Of a stretch of 64,000 bases of DNA, positions 56,400-64,000 are shown piece by piece; the stretch's first letter is position 1; every line of letters starts with the position of its first letter. The notes below the pieces were generated by a model, which was not told where the DNA came from, did no database searches, and was given only the letters and a program-made list of their open reading frames with translations. This stretch comes from Phormidium sp. FACHB-1136 (lineage in GTDB: Bacteria > Cyanobacteriota > Cyanobacteriia > Phormidesmidales > Phormidesmidaceae), in the NCBI RefSeq assembly GCF_014697375.1, contig NZ_JACJRS010000003.1, positions 1-64,000 of the forward strand, read 5' to 3'. The translations under genes were made by a program, and so were the position numbers.

Positions 56400-58553
56400 A
56401 TGAGCCCTGCCAACTTCCAATCCCTAGCCAATTTCATTTGGTCGGTGGCCGATCTGCTGCGCGGCCCCTATCGTCCGCCCCAGTACGAGCGGGTGATGCT
56501 GCCGATGACGGTACTGCGGCGGTTTGACGGTGTGCTAGCGTTTTCTAAGGCCCAAGTGCTGAAGAAACACGAGCTGCTTGAGGCCAGCGGCAAAATTAAA
56601 AACGTCGATGCCACGCTGAATGCCGTTGCCAAGGACGAGAACGGCAATTCCCTGGGATTCCACAACCACAGCAAGCTCGATTTTAAGGCGCTAAAGGGCG
56701 ACCCCGACAATGTGGGGCGGCACCTGCAAGACTATATCAACGGCTTCTCGGAGAATATCCGCAAAATTTTTGAGCGCTTCGAGTTTGACAAAGAGATCGA
56801 AAAACTGGAGGAGGCCAACCGACTCTACCTGGTGGTCTCCAGCTTTGCCGAAATCGACCTACACCCCAGCCGGGTCGATAACATCACCATGGGCCTGGTG
56901 TTTGAGGATCTAATTCGGCGGTTTAATGAATTGGCCAACGAAACTGCCGGGGATCACTTCACCCCCCGCGAGGTGATTCACCTGATGGTGAATTTGCTAA
57001 TGGAGCCGGATGGGGAGGTGCTGACCGGGGGTCGCCCTATTGTCACCGTCTGCGACCCGGCCTGTGGCACCGGGGGGATGCTGGCGGAAGCCCAAAACTG
57101 GATTCAATCCCACAATGAAAACGCCATTGTGAAGGTGTTTGGCCAAGACTACAACCCTCGCTCCTACGCCGTGGCGGCCTCGGATCTATTAATTAAAGGC
57201 CACAAAGACAGCCGCATTGAGTTTGGCAATACCCTCACCGCGCCCCCCTTTGAGGATATTGAAGGGTTTGACTATCTGTTGGCGAATCCGCCCTTTGGGG
57301 TGGACTGGAAGGCGGAACAAAAGGAGATTAGCCGCTGGAAGGGTTTCAATGGCTACACGGGCAAGCTGCCCCGCGTGAATGATGGGGCGCTGTTGTTTTT
57401 GCTCTATATGCTCTCGAAGCGGCAGGCGTTTCAACCCTCGGATGACCCCCAGCAAAACCAGCGCGGCACCCGCATTGCCATTGTGTTTAATGGGTCACCG
57501 CTATTTACGGGCGGGGCGGGATCGGGCGAAAGCGAGATTCGTCGCTGGATTATTGAAAACGACTGGCTAGAGGCCATTGTGGCCCTGCCAGAGCAGATGT
57601 TTTACAACACGGGCATTGGCACGTTTATTTGGGTGGTAACGAACCGCAAAACGCCAGAACGCCAGGGTAAAATTCAGCTCATTGATGGTCGCGACCGTTG
57701 GCAACCGATGAAACGCAGCCTGGGAGACAAACGCCGCTACCTGGATGCCGATATTATTGCAACCCTCACCCGTGAGCATGGACAGTTTGCGGAAAGCAAC
57801 ACCAGCAAACTTTTTGACAATGCCGACTTTGGCTATCGCCGCATTACGGTAGAGCGCCCCCTGCGGCTGCGGTTTGAGATTACCGATAGAAACAAGGGTA
57901 AATTCTTAGCGGACTATCCTGAACTAGGCCCAGTCATTTCAGAAATGGAGGCAGAATTAGGCCATGAACCTTACCTAGATTGGAACAAGGCTTGGGAGCT
58001 GGTGCAGTGGGTGTTTAAAGAATCTGAGGTGACTTGGGCCCTGGGGGCAAAGGGCAGCAAGCAGAAAAAGTTCTTCCGCGATTGTTTTACGGTGGTAGAC
58101 CCAGAAGCGGCCCCGGTGATTGCAAAACGGGGGAACCGATCCGGGGTGGTAACGGCGACGGATTTGCCGAATCAAGCATTCCCGAATGACCTGGAGCCAG
58201 CGGAACTAGATCGGGTATTTGGGGTGTTTGCTGACCCAGAGGGCAAGTCTAAAAAAACGGTGGAGTATGAGGTGGATGCCAACTTGCGGGATACGGAAAA
58301 TGTGCCGCTGAAGGAAAGCCTTGTGGATTTCTTTTTGCGAGAGGTGCGGCCCTATGTGGCGGATGCCTGGATTAACCCAGATGCCAAGCTGCGGGATGAG
58401 ATGGATGGCGGCATTGGCAAGGTGGGCTATGAGATTAACTTTAACCGCGAGTTTTTTAAGTATCAGCCACCCAGAAGCCTAAAGGAAATTGATGCAGAAC
58501 TGGCTGAGGTTGAAGGAAACATACTTGCAATCCTAAATCGAATGACAACATGA
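56400..58553 (+). CDS. hsdM: type I restriction-modification DNA methyltransferase
   Basis: Methylates adenine N6 as part of the HsdM2S complex. 717 residues, longer than the common 500-550. N-terminal helical domain (ANFIWSVADLLRGPYRPPQYERVMLPMTVLRRFDGVL) typical of HsdM, then the SAM motif DPACGTGGML (about 219-228) and catalytic NPPF (about 295-298, LLANPPFGVDW). The region after about residue 480 (YRRITVERPLRLRFEITD..., YEVDANLRDTENVPLKESLVDFF) is the extended C-terminal part of the longer HsdM group. Its stop overlaps the start of hsdS (ATGA). Confidence 0.96.
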   Translation: MSPANFQSLANFIWSVADLLRGPYRPPQYERVMLPMTVLRRFDGVLAFSKAQVLKKHELLEASGKIKNVDATLNAVAKDENGNSLGFHNHSKLDFKALKGDPDNVGRHLQDYINGFSENIRKIFERFEFDKEIEKLEEANRLYLVVSSFAEIDLHPSRVDNITMGLVFEDLIRRFNELANETAGDHFTPREVIHLMVNLLMEPDGEVLTGGRPIVTVCDPACGTGGMLAEAQNWIQSHNENAIVKVFGQDYNPRSYAVAASDLLIKGHKDSRIEFGNTLTAPPFEDIEGFDYLLANPPFGVDWKAEQKEISRWKGFNGYTGKLPRVNDGALLFLLYMLSKRQAFQPSDDPQQNQRGTRIAIVFNGSPLFTGGAGSGESEIRRWIIENDWLEAIVALPEQMFYNTGIGTFIWVVTNRKTPERQGKIQLIDGRDRWQPMKRSLGDKRRYLDADIIATLTREHGQFAESNTSKLFDNADFGYRRITVERPLRLRFEITDRNKGKFLADYPELGPVISEMEAELGHEPYLDWNKAWELVQWVFKESEVTWALGAKGSKQKKFFRDCFTVVDPEAAPVIAKRGNRSGVVTATDLPNQAFPNDLEPAELDRVFGVFADPEGKSKKTVEYEVDANLRDTENVPLKESLVDFFLREVRPYVADAWINPDAKLRDEMDGGIGKVGYEINFNREFFKYQPPRSLKEIDAELAEVEGNILAILNRMTT

Positions 58554-59881
58554 GCGAATCAACCTTGAAGACCTCAAACCTTCCTTCTGATTGGCAAACT
58601 ATGCCAATCAAGTTTGTTGCTGAGTATGCAGTTAGCAATGTTGACAAGCACTCAATTGAAAACGAGGAACCAGTCAGGCTGTGCAACTACACAGATGTGT
58701 ACAACAATGAATTTATAACCCTTGACATACCTCTTATGAGAGCAACGGCAACTTTAGATGAGATTTCCAAATTCAATCTAAATGTCAATGATGTCGTCAT
58801 AACGAAAGATTCGGAATCGTGGAACGATATAGCAATACCTGCGTATATAAAAGAGACTGCTGACGATCTAGTTTGTGGTTATCATCTTGCAATTATTCGT
58901 CCGCGATTAGAAAAGCTTGATGGTCATTTTCTGTTTCGTTGCCTTCAATCGAGACCTGTTGCTCTACAGCTAGAACTAGCTTCTACAGGTGTTACTAGAT
59001 ATGGACTTCCTAAAAGTGCGATAGGTAGAACGGTAGTTCCTTTACCTCCTATTGAGGTGCAGACCAAAATTGCTAACTATCTTGATCGCGAAACCGCAGA
59101 GATTGATGCGCTGGTGGCGGAAAAAGAGCGAATGTTGGCCCTGCTAGAAGAAAAGCGCCAAGCCCTGATTAGCCACATCGTTACCCGTGGCCTCGACCCC
59201 AACGCCCCCCTCAAACCCTCCGGCCTCCCCTGGCTCGGCGACATCCCCCAGCATTGGGAAATTCGGCGACTGAAGTTTGTAGCTGATGTGCAAACCGGAT
59301 TAACTCTAGGCAAAACTTATACAGAAAAAGATCTCGCTAGATGTCCATATCTCCGGGTTGCTAATGTACAAGATGGATTTCTAGATCTGAGTCAGATCAC
59401 AGAAATTGAAATTCCTCGACGTGATGTTTCGCGCTACCAACTTAAGTATGGTGATGTACTCATGACTGAAGGAGGTGATTTTGATAAGCTTGGCAGAGGC
59501 TATGTTTGGGAAAGTCAAATAGAAAACTGTCTGCATCAAAACCATATTTATGCAGTCCGCCCTCATACAGAATATCTAGAGCCTCATTTCCTCGCTATTC
59601 TGATGACATCTCATTACGGAAAAGCATACTTCACCAGTATTTCCAGGCAAACAACCAACTTGGCAACCATCAATCAGACTAACTTATTAAACATCTTTCT
59701 GCCAATTCCCCCTGTGTCTGAGCAGAGGGAGATAGCAGCACATCTAGCAAAAATTTCATCAGATAGTGAAAATCTACTGACTTCAATTCAAACTTCAATC
59801 GCTCTTCTCAAAGAACGTCGCTCTGCCCTCATCACCGCCGCTGTTACGGGTCAAATTCCCCTGGAGGAGATGGCAGCATGA
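58550..59881 (+). CDS. hsdS: type I restriction-modification specificity subunit
   Basis: 443 residues with two target-recognition domains and the two conserved spacer helices: IEVQTKIANYLDRETAEIDALVAEKERMLALLEEKRQALISHIVTRGL in the middle and SEQREIAAHLAKISSDSENLLTSIQTSIALLKERRSALITAAVTGQI at the end. Both recognition domains (58550-59060 and 59270-59720) are clearly AT-richer than the spacer regions, so the recognition parts have been exchanged by transfer. Sets the DNA target of the complex with HsdM and HsdR. Confidence 0.95.
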   Translation: MSESTLKTSNLPSDWQTMPIKFVAEYAVSNVDKHSIENEEPVRLCNYTDVYNNEFITLDIPLMRATATLDEISKFNLNVNDVVITKDSESWNDIAIPAYIKETADDLVCGYHLAIIRPRLEKLDGHFLFRCLQSRPVALQLELASTGVTRYGLPKSAIGRTVVPLPPIEVQTKIANYLDRETAEIDALVAEKERMLALLEEKRQALISHIVTRGLDPNAPLKPSGLPWLGDIPQHWEIRRLKFVADVQTGLTLGKTYTEKDLARCPYLRVANVQDGFLDLSQITEIEIPRRDVSRYQLKYGDVLMTEGGDFDKLGRGYVWESQIENCLHQNHIYAVRPHTEYLEPHFLAILMTSHYGKAYFTSISRQTTNLATINQTNLLNIFLPIPPVSEQREIAAHLAKISSDSENLLTSIQTSIALLKERRSALITAAVTGQIPLEEMAA

Positions 59882-59921
59882 GTCGTATATCATTTCTAAA
59901 ACAGAAAGCCAATCTGAAAAA

Positions 59922-60140
59922 ATGCCTAGGAAAATTCGTGAATTGAAAGCAGAGCTTTCTCAAAAAGGATTTATATTTCTCCCCAAACGAGGCAAAGGAA
60001 GTCATGAACGCTGGAAACATCCTTTACTGAATAAAACCTTAACAATCCCTGGCAAAGATGGCGATGATGTCCCCCTTTATTTAGAGAAGCAACTTAAAAA
60101 GCTACTGGTCGAACTAAAAAATTTGGAGCAAGGAGACTAA
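59922..60140 (+). CDS. hicA: HicA-type toxin
   Basis: 72 residues, the normal size. Double-stranded-RNA-binding-like fold with the catalytic His28 (KRGKGSHERWKHP). HicA cleaves mRNA when freed from its antitoxin. It lies 40 bases behind hsdS and two bases before hicB. No strong ribosome site is seen. Placement inside a restriction operon suggests it helps keep the island. Confidence 0.9.
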   Translation: MPRKIRELKAELSQKGFIFLPKRGKGSHERWKHPLLNKTLTIPGKDGDDVPLYLEKQLKKLLVELKNLEQGD

Positions 60141-60142
60141 AA

Positions 60143-60364
60143 ATGAGCCTTTACAGCATGATTCTTGAATGGTCGGAAGATGATCAACTTTTTCTGGTCA
60201 CCGTTCCCGAATTTGCCGATCAGGTTGTGATGCCCTGTACCCACGGCAAAACTCGCGAAGCCGCCATTCGTAACGGCGAGGAAGTCATTGCGATGTATCT
60301 AGAGGCTTGGCAAACTGAAGGAATTCCCATTCCAAAGCCCAAGATTGTCGAAGCTGTAGCCTAG
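60143..60364 (+). CDS. hicB: HicB-type antitoxin
   Basis: 73 residues with the partial RNase-H-like HicB fold (YSMILEWSEDDQLFLVTVPEF, THGKTREAAIRNGEEVIAMYLEAW). Ribosome site aaggaga right before the ATG. It is on the short side and has no C-terminal DNA-binding domain, so it may bind the toxin but not act as a repressor. Confidence 0.9.
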   Translation: MSLYSMILEWSEDDQLFLVTVPEFADQVVMPCTHGKTREAAIRNGEEVIAMYLEAWQTEGIPIPKPKIVEAVA

Positions 60365-60398
60365 TCTGTGTTGTAGGAATGGATAGGGAGAAAAGGTT

Positions 60399-61748
60399 AT
60401 GAGAATTGACCGCATTGAGATCCGCAATTTCAAAAAGTTCTTAGACTTTACCCTTGATCTCCATCCCCAGTTCACCCTGTTGGTGGGCGACAACGGCACG
60501 GGCAAAACCTCCTTGCTCGATGCTTTGGCCATCGCTGCTGGCGTGTGGCTCGTCAACGCCCCAGATACCACCCTATCCAACAGCAAGCGCAACATCCTCA
60601 CCAGCGAAATTCATCTAGAACCCATTGAAGCTGATGGAATTACCCAATTTATTGAACATAAACCTGTCCAAATTAAAGCCGTCGGTTGTCTGGGTGATCA
60701 AGAAGGAATAGAGTGGACAAGGCAAATAAAAGCCAATGGCTCCCGTACCTCAAACACCGAAGCTAAAGCAGCCCTCGACATCATTAGCGATCTGTACCAG
60801 CGTAATCAGGCTGGGGAACAGCTTTGGTTTCCTATCGTGGCCTATTATGGCGCGGGTCGGGCCTGGTTGCCCTCCAACAAAACTACTCCCAAAGCTCAAC
60901 TTAGCAAAGGTATTGCCCGTCGCTGGCACGCCTTTTATGATTGTTTTGAAGAACGCATTCGTATCGCCGATCTACAAACCTGGTTTCAGCGAGAAGCCTT
61001 GGCCTCTCTGCAACGGCAGGGCACCATGAGGAAAAGTTTTCAGGTCGTTAAATACGCCATCTTGCGTTGTATTCCTGGTTCTGATGATCTGTGGTTTGAT
61101 GCTGATCGTTCTGAAATTGTAGTTTCCATTGATCATCAGCCTATTCCCTTTATTAACCTTAGCGCTGGGCAAAAAATGATGGTGGCCTTGATTGCAGATA
61201 TTGCTATCAAAGTTGTCACTCAAAATGCAGCTTTTCTGTCGGAATCTATAGACTTCAGCTCTGATGCCTTGCCTCTAGTTCTAAAAGAGACTACTGGCCT
61301 AATTTTGATTGATGAGATCGATGTACATCTACATCCTAAATGGCAGCGCCAAGTAGTAGATGATCTCAAAAATACTTTTCCCTCTATTCAATTTGTTTGC
61401 ACTACCCACTCACCCTTTATCATTCAATCTATTAGTCAGGGTGAGCTAAGGAGCTTGGATCTTGAAGATATCGATGTTTTAGAATACGAAAATAGATCCA
61501 TTGAGGACATCGCCGAAGACATTCAGCTAGTCGAAGTTCCGCAGCAAAGTCTGAAAGCTCGTGAACTTGCCCAAGCCACAGAGCGATATTTTGAATTACT
61601 CCAAACCTCAGACGATCCAAAATCTGAACAACTGGTAGTCGCAGAGGCAGCCTATCGTCAAGCCGCAGAACCATTTTCAGCTAACCCAGGATTGACGGCT
61701 CTACTGAAACTAGAGGCAATGGCTAAGGCAAAGGAGCAGGCTGAATGA
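60399..61748 (+). CDS. AAA ATPase, PtuA-like (Septu defence)
   Basis: 449 residues. RecF/OLD-like ABC ATPase: Walker A VGDNGTGKTSLLDALA (about residues 29-44), signature region FINLSAGQKMMVALIADIA, and Walker B LILIDEIDVHLHPKWQRQVVDDL with the following TTHSPFIIQS. The next gene, overlapping by four bases, is an HNH nuclease of PtuB type; the pair is the layout of the Septu anti-phage system. A general AbiEii/RecF-like ATPase would be the alternative if the nuclease were absent. Confidence 0.88.
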   Translation: MRIDRIEIRNFKKFLDFTLDLHPQFTLLVGDNGTGKTSLLDALAIAAGVWLVNAPDTTLSNSKRNILTSEIHLEPIEADGITQFIEHKPVQIKAVGCLGDQEGIEWTRQIKANGSRTSNTEAKAALDIISDLYQRNQAGEQLWFPIVAYYGAGRAWLPSNKTTPKAQLSKGIARRWHAFYDCFEERIRIADLQTWFQREALASLQRQGTMRKSFQVVKYAILRCIPGSDDLWFDADRSEIVVSIDHQPIPFINLSAGQKMMVALIADIAIKVVTQNAAFLSESIDFSSDALPLVLKETTGLILIDEIDVHLHPKWQRQVVDDLKNTFPSIQFVCTTHSPFIIQSISQGELRSLDLEDIDVLEYENRSIEDIAEDIQLVEVPQQSLKARELAQATERYFELLQTSDDPKSEQLVVAEAAYRQAAEPFSANPGLTALLKLEAMAKAKEQAE

Positions 61749-62431
61749 GACCCGTCGAACGTGGCCCTGCTCCCCGAACCTACGCAAAATATGGTGATGC
61801 GATTGAGGATTTAGAAGCACGGCTAGATATTTATTGCAGCTACTGCGAACGCCGCCTACCGACCAGTCTTGCTGTTGAGCATGTAGTTCCCAAAGATTTA
61901 AGCCCAAGATTAGAAACGGAGTGGACTAATTTCCTATTGGGCTGTACTAACTGCAATTCAGTTAAAGGAGCTAAACCTGTAGACGTTTCAGACTTCCTTT
62001 GGCCAGACCGAGACAACACATTCCTCGCATTTACATATGTTAAAGGAGGATTCGTTTCTTTGGCAGATAATCTAAGTGAAACACAAAAAGTTCAGGCTCA
62101 AGCACTATTAGATCTTGTTGAATTGCAGAGGCATAAAGCCCCTGGCTGGGGGAATCCTGCTCCACGAGATAAACGCTGGCAACAGCGCGATGAAGTCTGG
62201 GCAGCAGCCGAGAGAAGTTTGGAACTCTTAGAAAAATTAGGTGGTGTGGATGAAGCTGTGGAACAAATCTTAATCGCAGCCAAAGGATATGGTTTCTTTT
62301 CGATATGGATGACAATATTTAATGATTATCCCGATGTCAAAAAAGGTTTAATCCAGAGATTTATTGGTACTGCATCGACCTGTTTTGATCCCGATGGCAA
62401 TCCACTCAACCGACTCGGTGGAAACATTTAG
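61745..62431 (+). CDS. HNH endonuclease, PtuB-like (Septu defence)
   Basis: 228 residues opening MRPVERGPAP as in PtuB/retron-linked nucleases. Zinc-bound HNH core: Cys31 and Cys34 (CSYC), His46 (VEHVVPK), Asn62 (WTNFLLGC), Cys67 and Cys70 (CTNCNSVKG). The C-terminal half is helical. ATGA overlap with the ATPase gene means coupled translation. Likely cuts DNA on ATPase signal from phage infection. hsdR begins 12 bases downstream. Confidence 0.88.
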   Translation: MRPVERGPAPRTYAKYGDAIEDLEARLDIYCSYCERRLPTSLAVEHVVPKDLSPRLETEWTNFLLGCTNCNSVKGAKPVDVSDFLWPDRDNTFLAFTYVKGGFVSLADNLSETQKVQAQALLDLVELQRHKAPGWGNPAPRDKRWQQRDEVWAAAERSLELLEKLGGVDEAVEQILIAAKGYGFFSIWMTIFNDYPDVKKGLIQRFIGTASTCFDPDGNPLNRLGGNI

Positions 62432-62443
62432 GAAGGAATACTG

Positions 62444-64000
62444 ATGAAAACCAAAGCTACCTCTGAAACCGCCTTTGAAGCGGCTATTGAGTCAGTGCTG
62501 CTGGCCTCTGGCTTTGAGCGCCACCCGTCCCCAGAATTTGATCGCGAACTAGCTATTTTCCCCACCGTTGCCCTGCGATTTATCCAAGCCACCCAAAAAC
62601 CTGTGTGGGACAAGCTAGAAGCACTCCACGGAGAAAAGACGGGTGAACGAATCATCGCTGCCCTGTGCAAATGGATGGATACCCACGGCGTACTCACCAC
62701 CCTGCGCCATGGCTTCAAATGCTACGGCAAAACCCTCCGTATTGCCTTCTTTAAACCTGCCCACGGCCTCAATGCTGATCTAGAAGCCCGCTATGCCGCT
62801 AATATTCTGGGCCTCACCCGCCAGCTTCACTTCAGCCCTAAAAGTGAGAAATCTCTCGATGTCACCCTCAGTCTGAATGGCATTCCGCTAATCACTCTAG
62901 AGCTAAAAAATCCCCTCACCGGGCAAACCGTAGCCAATGCGATGCACCAGTATCGCCACGACCGCGACCCCCGCGAAAAACTCTTCACCTTCAAGCAGCG
63001 CACCCTCGTCCATTTTGCCGTCGATACCGAAACCGTCTATATGACCACCCGCTTGGCGGGTTCCGCCACCCATTTTCTGCCCTTCAACCGAGGTGACCAC
63101 GGCGGCGCAGGCAATCCCACCGACCCAGAGGGCCGCAACTACCGCACTGCCTACCTATGGGAAACCGTACTCCAGCCCGATAGCCTGCTGGATCTGCTGG
63201 CCCGGTTTCTGCACCTTCAAGTCGAAGATAAATTTAGCGACGATGGAAAAAAGGTCAAAAAAGAAACCCTGATTTTTCCCCGCTATCACCAATTGCAAGC
63301 GGTACGAAGCCTAGTTACAGCTGCGGCTAAGGAAGGCCCCGGACACAATTATCTTATTGAGCACTCAGCGGGCAGTGGCAAAAGCAACACCATTGGTTGG
63401 CTGGCCCATCGGCTCTCTTCCCTGCACAATGCCAACGATCAGCGAGTCTTTGACAGCGTCATTGTGGTAACGGATCGCGTGGTGTTGGATCGCCAACTGC
63501 AAAATACCATTTACCAATTTGACCATCGCCAAGGCGTCGTACAAAAAATTGAAGAAGACTCCCGGCAATTGGCGGAAGCCCTGGAAAACGCCGTCCCCAT
63601 CATTATCACCACCCTTCAAAAGTTTCCCTTCGTGGCCCAACAACTGGAAAAAATGGCCGCAGAGCGGGGCGACACTGCCAAAGCCACTTTGCCCACTCGC
63701 CACTGTGCGGTAATCATCGACGAAGCCCACAGCTCTCAATCGGGCGAAACCGCCACCGACCTCAAAGAAGTGCTTGGTGGCGAGGCGTTGCGTCAACAGG
63801 CAGAAGCCCTAGCCGCAGAGGAAAACGAGTCTGACCTAGAAAAGCTTTACCGCAGCATGGCCAAACGCGGACACCAGCCCAACCTGAGCTTTTTTGCCTT
63901 TACCGCTACCCCAAAATATAAAACCCTAGCGATTTTTGGCCGTAAGGGTACATCCTTCAGCCGCTACACCATGCGACAGGCGATTGAAGAGGGGTTCATT
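62444..64000 (+). CDS. hsdR: type I restriction endonuclease subunit R, cut by window edge
   Basis: 519 residues are visible from ATG 62444 (ribosome site aggaagga), the frame is still open at the last base. N-terminal PD-(D/E)XK nuclease with LDVTLSLNGIPLITLELKNP (about 139-158); SF2 translocase with Walker A AGSGKSNT (about 308), the DEAH box (about 426-429, VIIDEAHSSQSG) and motif III FTATP. Cuts unmethylated DNA after translocation together with HsdM and HsdS. It is separated from hsdS by the HicAB and Septu-like genes. Confidence 0.96.
   Translation, partial: MKTKATSETAFEAAIESVLLASGFERHPSPEFDRELAIFPTVALRFIQATQKPVWDKLEALHGEKTGERIIAALCKWMDTHGVLTTLRHGFKCYGKTLRIAFFKPAHGLNADLEARYAANILGLTRQLHFSPKSEKSLDVTLSLNGIPLITLELKNPLTGQTVANAMHQYRHDRDPREKLFTFKQRTLVHFAVDTETVYMTTRLAGSATHFLPFNRGDHGGAGNPTDPEGRNYRTAYLWETVLQPDSLLDLLARFLHLQVEDKFSDDGKKVKKETLIFPRYHQLQAVRSLVTAAAKEGPGHNYLIEHSAGSGKSNTIGWLAHRLSSLHNANDQRVFDSVIVVTDRVVLDRQLQNTIYQFDHRQGVVQKIEEDSRQLAEALENAVPIIITTLQKFPFVAQQLEKMAAERGDTAKATLPTRHCAVIIDEAHSSQSGETATDLKEVLGGEALRQQAEALAAEENESDLEKLYRSMAKRGHQPNLSFFAFTATPKYKTLAIFGRKGTSFSRYTMRQAIEEGFI

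Overview
The window looks like a chromosomal segment of a filamentous-type cyanobacterium with GC-rich genes (my estimate is 57-60 percent GC). The pointers are a ferredoxin-type sulfite reductase, a class I fructose-1,6-bisphosphatase, two tocopherol-pathway genes (MPBQ/MSBQ methyltransferase and tocopherol cyclase), a DUF2949 protein, two Uma2-type nucleases, cyanobacterial-style palindromic repeats, and NtcA-type GTA-N8-TAC promoter boxes. I could not run searches, so all names come from recognising motifs and sequence patterns. I recognised no rRNA, tRNA or CRISPR array.

Layout. 1-368 is the start of an IS630-type transposase that runs off the left edge. 757-14085 is mostly housekeeping: a lipoprotein, fbp (reverse), ychF, a metallophosphoesterase, a 1026-residue multi-PAS/GAF/GGDEF protein, a trypsin-like protease with two PPC-like domains, then lptA-like, lptB and an LptF/G permease. 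14392-22400 holds an AlkP-superfamily phosphodiesterase, the two tocopherol genes, a DUF2949 protein, a YgjP-type metallopeptidase, a Nudix hydrolase and RdgB/HAM1. 22616-25183 is a divergent histidine kinase / AraC-type response regulator pair.

25576-46092 is the most interesting part, a nitrogen-scavenging region of about 20 kb. It starts with a cyanate transport and cyanase operon (cynA-B-D-S) followed by a second cynA-like binding protein. A split and partly decayed Nit1C-type cluster follows (GNAT, AIR-synthase-related protein, a glycosyltransferase pseudogene, radical SAM protein, nitrilase), interrupted by a PD-(D/E)XK protein and a TetR regulator. Last comes a set with an OsmC protein, an acyl-CoA-dehydrogenase-fold flavoprotein, a DUF1348 protein, a spermidine/putrescine-type ABC transporter and a flavin reductase. 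GTA-N8-TAC boxes lie before three of the likely transcription units; one has an exact N22 spacing to a TAN3T hexamer. I infer an NtcA-controlled region for cyanate, cyanide/nitrile and an unknown further N- or S-containing compound. Both cynA-like proteins carry an unusual N-terminal CX2CX3HX4H segment in front of an internal twin-arginine lipoprotein signal.

46332-56103 returns to mixed content: an MNT nucleotidyltransferase with a shortened HEPN-like partner, two Uma2 proteins, sulfite reductase, an uncharacterised radical SAM protein with a structured leader, gatA and ftsH. A three-way-junction-like inverted-repeat structure follows sir.

56400-64000 is a defence island: hsdM and hsdS of a type I restriction-modification system, then hicA-hicB, then a PtuA-like ATPase and a PtuB-like HNH nuclease (Septu-type pair), then hsdR, which runs off the right edge. 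Stop/start overlaps and short gaps suggest one long operon with a second defence system and a toxin-antitoxin pair nested inside the restriction operon.
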